From Dechloromonas denitrificans (GTDB lineage: Bacteria; Pseudomonadota; Gammaproteobacteria; Burkholderiales; Rhodocyclaceae), in assembly GCF_020510685.1 (NCBI RefSeq), contig NZ_CP075185.1:4543001-4607000 (forward strand): a stretch of 64,000 nucleotides of DNA. Reading direction: 5' to 3'. The position numbers were made by a program, and so were the translations under genes. The notes beneath the pieces were generated by a model. That model was not told where the DNA came from, did not search any database, and was given only the letters and a program-made list of their open reading frames with translations. Of this stretch, positions 31,293-38,971 are shown one piece after another (the first letter of the stretch is position 1; each line of letters begins with the position of its first letter).

Positions 31293-31298
31293 ATAATC
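31293..31298 (+). promoter_or_regulatory. Consensus -10 box upstream of the cyclase-FHA gene
   Basis: A perfect TATAAT lies 25 bp after the ttcA stop. The -35 position at 17 bp (TGCGAA) is poor. A transcript would begin near 31305, which supports the ATG at 31333 and also allows the TTG at 31312. Confidence 0.5.
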
Positions 31299-31332
31299 GC
31301 GAGCACAACACTTGACGAATCCGCCGCCCTCG

Positions 31333-32235
31333 ATGAGCTCCCCGCAACAGAAATTGATCGTGATGTTTGCCGATGTTTCCGGAAGCGCCGGGCTATTTGA
31401 ACGGCTTGGCGACACCGAGGCGATGCATGCCGTCGAACGTTGCCTGAAGCGCATGAAGCGTTCGATCGACGGCTATCGCGGGCGCACCATCCAGACCGTC
31501 GGTGACGAACTGCTGGCCACCTTCGATTCGGCCGAAGACGGCTGCCAGGCAGCGATCGACATGCAACAGCGGATCGCCGATTTGCCGCCGGTCTCCGGCC
31601 TCAAACTGACCATCCGTATTGGCCTGCATGCCGGCCAGGTCAATGATGATGGCGGCAAGCCGACCGGCGAAGTGGTCAACAATGCCGCCCGTATCGCCGG
31701 CATCGCCCGGCGCGACCAGATTCTTGGCAGCTCCGCGCTGGTCGCCGCGCTACCCCAGCATGGAGTGATTAGCGTCCGGCCCATGCCCGAACTGGGCAGC
31801 CTGCCCGAAAACGGTGCGGTGCTGGAGTTGTTCCAGATTCACTGGATCGCGCATGAAGCGACCAGCAACGACGTTCCGTCATCCTTTGGTCCGTCATCAA
31901 TTCCCCCGGTCGCCGACCGCCTGTGCGTCCGTTATCACGGCAAGGCCTTTTTGCTCGACAGCAAGACACCGGTCCTCAGCCTCGGCCGCGATCTCGGCAA
32001 CAAACTGATCATCGAAGACCGCAAGGCTTCGCGTCAGCACGCCCGCATTGAAAAACGGGGCGATGGCTTCTATCTGGTCGATACCAGCACAAACGGTTGT
32101 TTCGTCAGCCTCGCCAGCCAGCAGGAACGGATGGTGCGGCGTCACGAACTGTTGCTGGAAGGCAGCGGCAGGATCTGTTTCGGCACCTCCGGCAACGATC
32201 CGAGCGCCGACGGCGCCGATTTCGAACATCTGTAA
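31333..32235 (+). CDS. Class III adenylate/guanylate cyclase with C-terminal FHA domain
   Basis: 300 residues. The N-terminal nucleotidyl cyclase domain (about 5-175) has both metal-binding aspartates (D14 in MFADVSGSAGLF and D58 in TVGDELLATF) and the transition-state Asn/Arg pair (N117, R120 in VVNNAARIAG), so it is predicted active. The C-terminal FHA domain (about 205-295) has the phosphothreonine-binding pattern SLGRDLGN, SRQHARIEKR and DTSTNG. The likely job is phosphorylation-controlled cyclic nucleotide synthesis. An in-frame TTG start at 31312 is possible; neither start has a good ribosome-binding site. Confidence 0.88.
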   Translation: MSSPQQKLIVMFADVSGSAGLFERLGDTEAMHAVERCLKRMKRSIDGYRGRTIQTVGDELLATFDSAEDGCQAAIDMQQRIADLPPVSGLKLTIRIGLHAGQVNDDGGKPTGEVVNNAARIAGIARRDQILGSSALVAALPQHGVISVRPMPELGSLPENGAVLELFQIHWIAHEATSNDVPSSFGPSSIPPVADRLCVRYHGKAFLLDSKTPVLSLGRDLGNKLIIEDRKASRQHARIEKRGDGFYLVDTSTNGCFVSLASQQERMVRRHELLLEGSGRICFGTSGNDPSADGADFEHL

Positions 32236-32347
32236 GAAAACCGCCGCCGCAGGATAGTTGCGACGATAAAACGCTGGAATACCGGTCCACTCGGCCCCGA
32301 GCATCTATCCGACGATCCTTTACGGCCAGCCAACAACAATCGACGAC

Positions 32348-33283
32348 TCAGCCTTCGTCGTCGAGCATCATCCGCTGCTGTCGATCGATGAAATCCTGCA
32401 TGCTGTCGATGCCGCGGAACTGCAAGATGGTGTTGCGCACCGCCGCCTCCAGCAATACGGCGAGGTTACGCCCGGCTGCTACCGGAATCACCACCTTGCG
32501 CACCGGCACGCCGAGGACCTCCTGCGTCTGGGCATCGAGGGGCAAACGCGGCGCATCGCCAGCCGCCAGCGTTTTCTGCAGATGGACGATCAGCTTCAGT
32601 TTCATTTTGCGGCGCGAAGCCGTTTCGCCGAAGATCGTTCGGATATTGAGCAATCCGAGGCCGCGCACCTCAAGAAAATCGCGCAGCATGCCCGGACAGC
32701 GGCCTTCGATGGTGGTGGGCGCAATGCGGGCCATTTCCACAACGTCGTCAGCGACCAAACCGTGGCCACGGGAAATCAGCTCGAGCGCCAGCTCCGACTT
32801 GCCGACGCCGGAGTCACCGGTAATCAGGACTCCCATACCTAGCACGTCCATGAACACCCCATGCAGATTGAGGGTATCCGCCAGACGGGCCGAAAGGTAG
32901 ATGCGGAGCAGGTCGATGACGGCCGAGCAGGGCTTCGGCGAGAGAATCAGCGGCGTATTGGTCTGCCTGCAGGTCTCGACCAGCAGGTCGGGCGGCACCA
33001 GGCCATCGGCGACAATAACCGCCGGTGGGCCGGCGCCGAGCAGATCGTTGAACATCTGACCGAACCGGCGCTCACCGATCCGGATGGCCCATTCGTATTC
33101 CGCCTGGCCCATGACTTGCAGGCGTTCGGGATGAATGATGTTGATATGACCAACAACATCGGCCCCATAGTTGTTCGACAGCTTGATCTCGATACGAGTA
33201 TCGGCCTGGTGGCCAATCATCCAGCTTAATAGCAGCTTTTCGCGATTATCCTCGTAAAGCTGAACCAGACTGATGTGGTGCAC
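32348..33283 (-). CDS. hprK: HPr kinase/phosphorylase
   Basis: Bifunctional serine kinase/phosphorylase acting on HPr-type proteins; 311 residues. The P-loop is GDSGVGKS at residues 156-163, followed by LELISRGHGLVADDVVEM and the HprK signature VRGLGLLNIRTIFGE. The start is GTG at 33283, 9 bp after the ptsN stop. In betaproteobacteria it belongs to the nitrogen/carbon regulatory PTS with PtsN rather than to a sugar PTS. The HPr gene itself is not in the window. Confidence 0.94.
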   Translation of the reverse strand: MHHISLVQLYEDNREKLLLSWMIGHQADTRIEIKLSNNYGADVVGHINIIHPERLQVMGQAEYEWAIRIGERRFGQMFNDLLGAGPPAVIVADGLVPPDLLVETCRQTNTPLILSPKPCSAVIDLLRIYLSARLADTLNLHGVFMDVLGMGVLITGDSGVGKSELALELISRGHGLVADDVVEMARIAPTTIEGRCPGMLRDFLEVRGLGLLNIRTIFGETASRRKMKLKLIVHLQKTLAAGDAPRLPLDAQTQEVLGVPVRKVVIPVAAGRNLAVLLEAAVRNTILQFRGIDSMQDFIDRQQRMMLDDEG

Positions 33284-33292
33284 GGCCGCTGA

Positions 33293-33739
33293 TCAGCCTT
33301 GAAAGAGGGCAACGACAGTCGCCGGATCGGGCGCCACCAGCAAGGCGTCGCGGAAGGCGCGGTCAGAAAAGCGTTGAGCGAGTTCCGAAAGAACCTGGAG
33401 ATGCTGCTCGGTGGCCTGTTCCGGCACCAGCAACACAAAGAGCAGATTGACCGGACGACCGTCGGGTGAATCGAAGGGCACCGGGGTGGCTAGCCGCAGG
33501 AATGCACCGGCTGCCTGTTTCAGACCCTTGATCCGGCCATGAGGAATGGCAATGCCTTGGCCCAGACCGGTCGAGCCTAATTTTTCACGGGCGAACAGGC
33601 TGTCGAAAATGACCGATCGGGCAAGCCCGAGATGCGCCTCAAAGAGCAGGCCAGCTTGTTCGAATACCCGTTTCTTGCTGCTGGCTTCGAGGTCGAGTAG
33701 CACCTGCGAGGCAGACAGAATATTGCTTAAGGGGTTCAT
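33293..33739 (-). CDS. ptsN: PTS IIA-Ntr regulatory protein
   Basis: EIIA of the nitrogen PTS, 148 residues. The phosphorylated histidine is H67 in GQGIAIPHGRI, preceded by REKLGSTGLG, both diagnostic for PtsN. It regulates potassium uptake and sigma54-related functions in other proteobacteria. It lies after the rpoN-hpf pair as in many proteobacteria, but a hairpin terminator separates it from hpf. The sequence before the ATG is C-rich with no Shine-Dalgarno match. Confidence 0.93.
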   Translation of the reverse strand: MNPLSNILSASQVLLDLEASSKKRVFEQAGLLFEAHLGLARSVIFDSLFAREKLGSTGLGQGIAIPHGRIKGLKQAAGAFLRLATPVPFDSPDGRPVNLLFVLLVPEQATEQHLQVLSELAQRFSDRAFRDALLVAPDPATVVALFQG

Positions 33740-33750
33740 AGGGGAAGGGG

Positions 33751-33784
33751 AAGAAACAAAGGCCGCAGCAACGGGGCTGCGGCC
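33751..33784 (-). terminator. Intrinsic terminator between hpf and ptsN
   Basis: Read on the minus strand, a GC hairpin (arms GGCCGCAGC and GCTGCGGCC, 6-base loop) starts 9 bp after the hpf stop and is followed by TTTGTTTCTT. This would end or attenuate the recA/rpoN/hpf transcript before ptsN. Confidence 0.75.
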
Positions 33785-33793
33785 GATCGGCGC

Positions 33794-34117
33794 TTATTCA
33801 GCGGCGTGAAGCGCAGGCTTGTCACCGCGATGGTGATCCTGCACCTTCTGCTTGTACTTCAGGATCTGACGATCCAACTTGTCGAACATTGCATCAATGG
33901 CAGCGTAGAGATCGTCACCGGACTCCTCGACATGCATATCCTTACCCGGCACGTGGACCGTGACTTCTGCCTTCTGCTTGAGTTTCTCGACAGACAGGAC
34001 AACGCTCACACCAGTAACCTTGTCAAAATGGCGAACCACGGGATCCAGCTTGTTTTCCACGTACTCGCGCAACGCAGGGGTAACCTCGATGTGTTGACCA
34101 GCGATCTGCAGATTCAT
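33794..34117 (-). CDS. hpf: Ribosome hibernation promoting factor (short form)
   Basis: 107 residues, the short HPF form without the long C-terminal dimerisation domain. It starts MNLQIAGQHIEVTPALREYVENKL and has VHVPGKDMHVEESGDDLYAAIDAMFDKLDRQ-like text typical of the family. It binds the decoding region of idle ribosomes and helps 100S dimer formation. A strong GAGAGGAG site precedes the ATG. It lies 14 bp after rpoN. Confidence 0.95.
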   Translation of the reverse strand: MNLQIAGQHIEVTPALREYVENKLDPVVRHFDKVTGVSVVLSVEKLKQKAEVTVHVPGKDMHVEESGDDLYAAIDAMFDKLDRQILKYKQKVQDHHRGDKPALHAAE

Positions 34118-34131
34118 TTTTTCTCCTCTCT

Positions 34132-35601
34132 CTACAGGGTCTTGCGTAAATTGACCGGCGGGATGCTGAGCGACTCACGGTATTTTGCAACCGTACGTCT
34201 TGCTACAACGATTCCCTGCTGGCCTAGTATTTCGGATAATTGACTATCCGACAAGGGCTTCTTGCCATCCTCGGCTCCGACCAACTGCTTGATCAGTGCG
34301 CGAATGGCGGTGGCGGAACAGGCTCCGCCAGTATCGGTAGCAACATGGCTACCGAAGAAGTATTTCAATTCAAAAATGCCGCGTGGCGTTGCCATGTATT
34401 TCTGGCTGGTAACGCGGGATACCGTCGACTCGTGCAACCCGAGTATATCGGCAATTTCGCGCAACACCAGCGGACGCATAGCAACTTCGCCATGCTCGAA
34501 GAACTGTCGCTGACGATCGACAATCGCCTGGGTGACGCGGTGAATGGTCTCGAAACGCTGCTGGACGTTCTTGATCAGCCAGCGCGCCTCCTGCAATTGT
34601 CCGGTCAGATTGCCGTTACCGCGGCGCTGCCGGGCAAGAATTTCGGCATACAGACGGTTGATGCGCAAACGCGGATAGGCGTCCGGATTGATATAAGCCG
34701 TCCATTTGCCCTTGAGCTTTTTGACGATCACATCCGGCGTGATATAGCGCGCCTCGACCTGGGCAAAATCCGCTCCCGGCCTCGGATTCAGGCTGGTAAT
34801 CAAAGCGTGCGCCGCTTTCAGGGCCTCGTCGTCGCAGCCGGTGGACCGGCGAATCTTGGCAAAATCGCGGGCGGCCAGCAATTCGAGATGCTTTTCGACG
34901 ATGGTCAGCGCCAGGGTCCGCTCGGCGCTGGGCGGCAGGACCTTCAGCTGCAAAGCGAGACATTCCTGCGGGCTACGGGCGCCGATACCGGTCGGGTCGA
35001 AGCTCTGAATATAGTTCAGCGCGATTTCGAGGTCGTCGAGCTCGATTTCGTATTCCGCCGGCAGCGTTTCCAGCAGTTCCTGCAGCGGCGAGGAGAGGTA
35101 ACCATCGTCGTCGAGCGCCTCGATCAGGAAACGGACCAGGCCGCGGTCGCGCTCGGAGAGCTGGGTCATGCCCAGTTGCCAGCCCAAATGATCACGCAGG
35201 CTGATGGTCCCGCCATGAATGTCCTGGGCATCGCTGTCATCGTCATCATCGCGGCCGGCCCCGGTAAACGTGCCGGCATCGGACGCCCAACGATCATCGT
35301 CGACATCGGAAGGCGCGGCCGGAACGTCCTTTTCACGCTCCTCGCGGGCATCCCGCTCCTCGCGTTCGACGCGCTGCTCGCGCTCACCTTCACTGGTTTG
35401 CGGGGCGTCGAATTGCTGGGCGCCGACGAAGGACTCGCTGCCTTGATCATCGTCACGCTCAAGCATCGGATTCTCAAGCAGATAGCGCTCGAGTTCCTGC
35501 TGCATTTCGATAGTCGACAACTGCAGCAGCTTGATCGACTGCTGCAACTGCGGCGTCAGGGCCAGGTGCTGCGAGAGTTTGAGTTGGAGTGCCGGCTTCA
35601 T
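34132..35601 (-). CDS. rpoN: RNA polymerase sigma-54 factor
   Basis: Alternative sigma factor for nitrogen, motility and other enhancer-dependent promoters; 489 residues. Region I is LKLSQHLALTPQLQQSIKLLQLS near the N-terminus, then an acidic linker (about 60-120). The helix-turn-helix is ESTVSRVTSQKYMATPRG, and the RpoN box ARRTVAKYRE is at residues 467-476. It is downstream of lptB by 27 bp, the common proteobacterial order. Confidence 0.97.
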   Translation of the reverse strand: MKPALQLKLSQHLALTPQLQQSIKLLQLSTIEMQQELERYLLENPMLERDDDQGSESFVGAQQFDAPQTSEGEREQRVEREERDAREEREKDVPAAPSDVDDDRWASDAGTFTGAGRDDDDDSDAQDIHGGTISLRDHLGWQLGMTQLSERDRGLVRFLIEALDDDGYLSSPLQELLETLPAEYEIELDDLEIALNYIQSFDPTGIGARSPQECLALQLKVLPPSAERTLALTIVEKHLELLAARDFAKIRRSTGCDDEALKAAHALITSLNPRPGADFAQVEARYITPDVIVKKLKGKWTAYINPDAYPRLRINRLYAEILARQRRGNGNLTGQLQEARWLIKNVQQRFETIHRVTQAIVDRQRQFFEHGEVAMRPLVLREIADILGLHESTVSRVTSQKYMATPRGIFELKYFFGSHVATDTGGACSATAIRALIKQLVGAEDGKKPLSDSQLSEILGQQGIVVARRTVAKYRESLSIPPVNLRKTL

Positions 35602-35628
35602 CGGTTGGGGTCGCGTGCTGCGGGTCGG

Positions 35629-36363
35629 TCAGAGCCTGAAGTGCTCGCCGAGGTACACTTTGCGTACGCTTTCATTATCAACGATTTCCTCTGGCCGTCC
35701 AGCAGCCAGGACACGTCCGGCGTTAATAATGTAGGCGTGGTCGCAAATGCCAAGCGTCTCGCGAACGTTGTGATCGGTAATCAGCACGCCGATACCGCGC
35801 TCTTTGAGGAAGCGGATGATTTTCTGGATTTCCAGCACGGCGATCGGGTCGACCCCGGCAAACGGCTCGTCGAGCAGGATGAAGCGGGGGTTGGTAGCCA
35901 GCGCCCGGGCGATTTCCACCCGTCGGCGCTCGCCGCCGGACAGCGCCGAGGCATTCACATGACGGACATGGCCGATGTGCAATTCGCTGAGCAGGCCTTC
36001 GAGACGATCGTTCAGTTCACTTTCCGGCAGATCGAGCAGTTCGAGAATCGCCCGGATGTTTTCCTCGACATTGAGCTTGCGGAAAACCGAAGCCTCCTGC
36101 GGCAAATAGGAAAGCCCCTGGCGAGCCCGGCTGTGCATCGCCAGATGCGTCAGCTTGGTGTCGTCGATATAGACCTCGCCGCCATCGGCCGGCACCAATC
36201 CGACAATCATGTAGAAGCAGGTCGTCTTGCCGGCGCCGTTCGGGCCGAGCAGACCGACGACTTCACCGGATTTGACCTCGAAGGAAACATCCTCGACGAC
36301 AGTCCGCGCCTTGTAGCGTTTCTTGAGGTTGTGGGCCGAGAGTCTGGCAGCTGGGTTGGTCAT
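35629..36363 (-). CDS. lptB: LPS export ABC transporter ATP-binding protein
   Basis: ATPase of the LptB2FG lipopolysaccharide extractor, 244 residues. P-loop GPNGAGKT at residues 40-47, signature [15 protein letters not shown], Walker [14 protein letters not shown]. The start at 36363 ([17 protein letters not shown]) overlaps the recX stop by 4 bp (ATGA); the longer frame to 36498 only reflects overlap with recX. The usual upstream partners lptC and lptA are missing; recX takes their place. Confidence 0.95.
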   Translation of the reverse strand: MTNPAARLSAHNLKKRYKARTVVEDVSFEVKSGEVVGLLGPNGAGKTTCFYMIVGLVPADGGEVYIDDTKLTHLAMHSRARQGLSYLPQEASVFRKLNVEENIRAILELLDLPESELNDRLEGLLSELHIGHVRHVNASALSGGERRRVEIARALATNPRFILLDEPFAGVDPIAVLEIQKIIRFLKERGIGVLITDHNVRETLGICDHAYIINAGRVLAAGRPEEIVDNESVRKVYLGEHFRL

Positions 36364-36791
36364 TCGTCCGCTCCGCGCATGACCCGGCGAATGGCATCGC
36401 CGGAAAAGCCGCGATATTGCAAAAACCGCATCTGTTTGCCGCGTTCTGCGGCCGATTGCGGCAACTGGCCGAATTTCCTCGACCAGACCACGCGGCAACG
36501 TTCGGTCTCGTCCCCGGCTTCGGGCAGGGCGGCCGCGATGTCGTCATCGTTGACCCCGCGTTGGCGCAATTCCTGTTTCAAGCGGGCGTCGCCGTACCGC
36601 CTGGCGCGCGATACGACGCGCTGGCTGGCGTAGCGCTGATCGCACAGCAACTGCTGCTCTTGCAGCGTATCGAGTACGCCGTCGAGCTCTTCCGCCGATC
36701 CAGCTTCGCTGGCGAGCTTGGCCTTCAACTCTGCCCGGCTATGATCGCGCCGGGTCAGCAGTTGCAGGGCGCGCACGCGCAGATCAGGCAT
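36360..36791 (-). CDS. recX: Regulatory protein RecX
   Basis: Modulator (usually inhibitor) of RecA filaments; 143 residues. It shows the three-helix repeats typical of the family: [20 protein letters not shown], then [32 protein letters not shown] text. It overlaps the recA stop by 8 bp and the lptB start by 4 bp, so all three are probably translated from one mRNA. Confidence 0.93.
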   Translation of the reverse strand: MPDLRVRALQLLTRRDHSRAELKAKLASEAGSAEELDGVLDTLQEQQLLCDQRYASQRVVSRARRYGDARLKQELRQRGVNDDDIAAALPEAGDETERCRVVWSRKFGQLPQSAAERGKQMRFLQYRGFSGDAIRRVMRGADE

Positions 36792-37812
36792 CAGTCTTGG
36801 CCGCTTTGACCGGCTTGATGACGTTGGTGCTGGCAGCTTCGCGGATACCGGCCTCGATTTCCTGGGCGATTTCCGGATGTGCCTTGAGGAATTCGCGGGA
36901 ATTGTCCTTGCCCTGGCCGATTTTTTCGCCCTTGTAGGAATACCAGGCGCCGGATTTCTCGACCAGTTTGTGGGCTACCCCGAGTTCGACGATTTCGCCA
37001 TGGCGGGAAATGCCTTCGCCGTACAGGATGTCAAAAATGGCTTCGCGGAAGGGTGGCGACACCTTGTTCTTGACGACCTTGACCTTGGTTTCGCTGCCGA
37101 TCACCTCGTCACCCTTCTTGATCGAGCCGATACGGCGGATGTCGAGGCGAACGGACGCGTAGAACTTCAGCGCATTGCCGCCGGTCGTCGTTTCCGGCGA
37201 GCCGAACATGACGCCGATCTTCATCCGGATCTGGTTGATGAAGATGACCAGCGTGTTGGTCTTCTTGATGTTGGCGGTTAGCTTGCGCAGCGCCTGGCTC
37301 ATCAGGCGGGCGTGCAGGCCGACCATCTGGTCGCCCATTTCGCCTTCGATTTCAGCGCGCGGGGTGAGGGCGGCGACCGAGTCGATGACGATGATGTCGA
37401 CCGAACCGGAACGCACCAGCATGTCGGAGATTTCGAGAGCCTGCTCGCCGGTATCCGGCTGCGAGATCAACAGGTCACCGACATTGACGCCGAGCTTCTG
37501 GGCGTATTGCGGATCGAGCGCGTGTTCGGCGTCGATGAAGGCAGCGACGCCGCCCAGTTTCTGCATTTCGGCAATGACCTGCAGACAGAGCGTGGTCTTG
37601 CCCGAGGATTCCGGACCGTAGATTTCGACCACCCGGCCGCGCGGCAGACCGCCGACGCCCAACGCGATATCCAAGCCGAGCGAACCGGTGGATACCACCT
37701 GGATGCCTTCATCGATCTCGGCATCGCCCATCTTCATGATGGAGCCTTTGCCGAACTGCTTTTCAATCTGTTGCAGCGCTGCGCTGAGCGCCTTTGCCTT
37801 GTTGTCGTCCAT
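36784..37812 (-). CDS. recA: Recombinase RecA
   Basis: Homologous recombination and SOS co-protease, 342 residues. P-loop GPESSGKTT at residues 66-74, MAW motif region [28 protein letters not shown]1/L2 loops ([24 protein letters not shown] and [13 protein letters not shown]). A GAGG site lies upstream of the ATG. The 242-bp upstream region carries a LexA box 178 bp away and a CATAAT -10-like sequence close to the gene. Confidence 0.98.
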   Translation of the reverse strand: MDDNKAKALSAALQQIEKQFGKGSIMKMGDAEIDEGIQVVSTGSLGLDIALGVGGLPRGRVVEIYGPESSGKTTLCLQVIAEMQKLGGVAAFIDAEHALDPQYAQKLGVNVGDLLISQPDTGEQALEISDMLVRSGSVDIIVIDSVAALTPRAEIEGEMGDQMVGLHARLMSQALRKLTANIKKTNTLVIFINQIRMKIGVMFGSPETTTGGNALKFYASVRLDIRRIGSIKKGDEVIGSETKVKVVKNKVSPPFREAIFDILYGEGISRHGEIVELGVAHKLVEKSGAWYSYKGEKIGQGKDNSREFLKAHPEIAQEIEAGIREAASTNVIKPVKAAKTDA

Positions 37813-37989
37813 GGTGGTACCTCGAAAATTTGAGCGGATTATGGCACAGGGGCCAAAGATGGAATAGAAATTGCGTGACAGTCAGAAACAGCACCCGAAA
37901 TCCAATATGCCAATGGCAACATCGATTTTCCGGGAAATTGCGGTGACACGGGGTATATTTCGCTCACCCTGAAAACGGGCCACCAGAAT

Positions 37990-38009
37990 ACTGGTTATAA
38001 ATACAGTAT
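37990..38009. promoter_or_regulatory. LexA (SOS) box with nested palindromes between recA and a small exported protein
   Basis: TACTGGTTATAAATACAGTA matches the LexA consensus TACTGTATATATATACAGTA closely, with exact CTG-N10-CAG spacing (37992-38007). Two further inverted repeats overlap it: ACCAGAATACTGGT on the left (37983-37996) and CAGTATCGATACTG on the right (38005-38018). On the recA strand TTGCAG overlaps the right palindrome and TTATAA lies in the box, so RNA polymerase and LexA could compete. It lies 178 bp before recA and 46 bp before the divergent ATG at 38055. Confidence 0.82.
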
Positions 38010-38054
38010 CGATACTGCAATCACTTGGCAAGAAGATTCTTCTCTCTCCCCGAC

Positions 38055-38261
38055 ATGCGTACCAAGCTGCTGCTATTCATTTTCATTGCCGCGCTCTCGA
38101 CCATGGCCCAGGCCCGACCGGCCCCGTGGTACTGGTGGGCCAGTAGCGTCAGCGAGGCGCGGGTCTGCGCGCAGACCTCGCCCGGCAAGGCCTGGCTCCG
38201 CGAACCGCAGGCTTTTCGCGACGCCCAGTGCAGCGTCCGGCTTGAATCATGGCTACGCTGA
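38055..38261 (+). CDS. Small exported protein with WYWW motif
   Basis: 68 residues. A signal peptide (MRTKLLLFIFIAALSTMAQA) is followed by a mature peptide of about 48 residues: PAPWYWWASSV, then VCAQTSPGKAW and AFRDAQCSVRL. Two Cys residues could form a disulfide in the periplasm. ATG 38055 is chosen because the signal peptide starts there; no clear Shine-Dalgarno is visible. It overlaps the next gene by 13 bp. No characterised family was recognised. The LexA box 46 bp upstream makes SOS control possible. Confidence 0.65.
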   Translation: MRTKLLLFIFIAALSTMAQARPAPWYWWASSVSEARVCAQTSPGKAWLREPQAFRDAQCSVRLESWLR

Positions 38262-38911
38262 GCATCTATAGCCCGCCGCCCGACACCGGCTTGCAGATCG
38301 TTTTCGCCGACGCCAGCCTGATCGTCGTGGACAAGCCGGCCGGCCTGCTTTCCGTTCCCGGGCGCGGCGCCGACAAGCAGGATTGCCTGGCACTCCGGGT
38401 GCAAAGGGAATACCCCGACGCGCTGATCGTCCATCGGCTGGACATGTCGACTTCCGGCCTGCTCTTGCTGGCGCGCGGCGAACTGATGCAGAGCCAGCTT
38501 TCCCGGCTGTTTCGCGAACGCCAGGTCGACAAGCGCTACATTGCCGTGGTTGCCGGCCTGCTCGCCGAGGAAACCGGCGAGATCGACCTGCCGCTGATCT
38601 GCGACTGGCCAAATCGCCCCCGGCAAATAGTGGATTTCGACCAGGGCAAAAGTTCACAGACGAAATTTCGCCGGCAGAGCCAGGATCCACAAGCCGGAAC
38701 CACGCGCGTAGAACTGGAGCCGATCACCGGCCGCACGCACCAGCTACGCGTCCATATGGCAGCGCTCGGCCACCCGATTCTCGGCGATGACCTGTATGGC
38801 GGCTCGGCCACCGCGGCAGCGGAGCGCCTGCTGCTGCACGCCATGGATCTGGCCTTTATCCACCCGTTGACCGCAGTGCCGATGCGTTTTCACCGCCGCC
38901 CGCCGTTCTAG
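38249..38911 (+). CDS. RluA-family RNA pseudouridine synthase
   Basis: 220 residues. The catalytic motif HRLDMSTSG has the aspartate at D65, preceded by LIVVDKPAGLLSVPG; the C-terminal part has EPITGRTHQLRVHMAALGHPILGDDLYG, all typical of RluA-type enzymes. Without an S4 domain and at this length it resembles RluA (23S rRNA U746 and tRNA U32), but the exact target is not certain. It overlaps the small exported protein gene. Confidence 0.9.
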   Translation: MATLSIYSPPPDTGLQIVFADASLIVVDKPAGLLSVPGRGADKQDCLALRVQREYPDALIVHRLDMSTSGLLLLARGELMQSQLSRLFRERQVDKRYIAVVAGLLAEETGEIDLPLICDWPNRPRQIVDFDQGKSSQTKFRRQSQDPQAGTTRVELEPITGRTHQLRVHMAALGHPILGDDLYGGSATAAAERLLLHAMDLAFIHPLTAVPMRFHRRPPF

Positions 38912-38924
38912 GGTCTGAAAACCT

Positions 38925-38930
38925 TATAAT
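38925..38930 (+). promoter_or_regulatory. Consensus -10 box upstream of the sodium:solute symporter
   Basis: A perfect TATAAT lies 41 bp before the ATG at 38972. The -35 at 17 bp (GCCGTT) is a weak match. Confidence 0.45.
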
Positions 38931-38971
38931 TCCTGCGTTTTCAATCCCTTGCCCCGGTTGCCTGCAGAGTC

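Noticed and set aside
36364..36498. 45-residue N-terminal extension of LptB.
   Set aside because: LptB proteins start a few residues before the first beta-strand; the ATG at 36363 gives the normal length and an ATGA overlap with recX.
34240..36633. A 797-codon open frame opposite rpoN, lptB and recX.
   Set aside because: It crosses three well-identified genes on the other strand and shows no motif.
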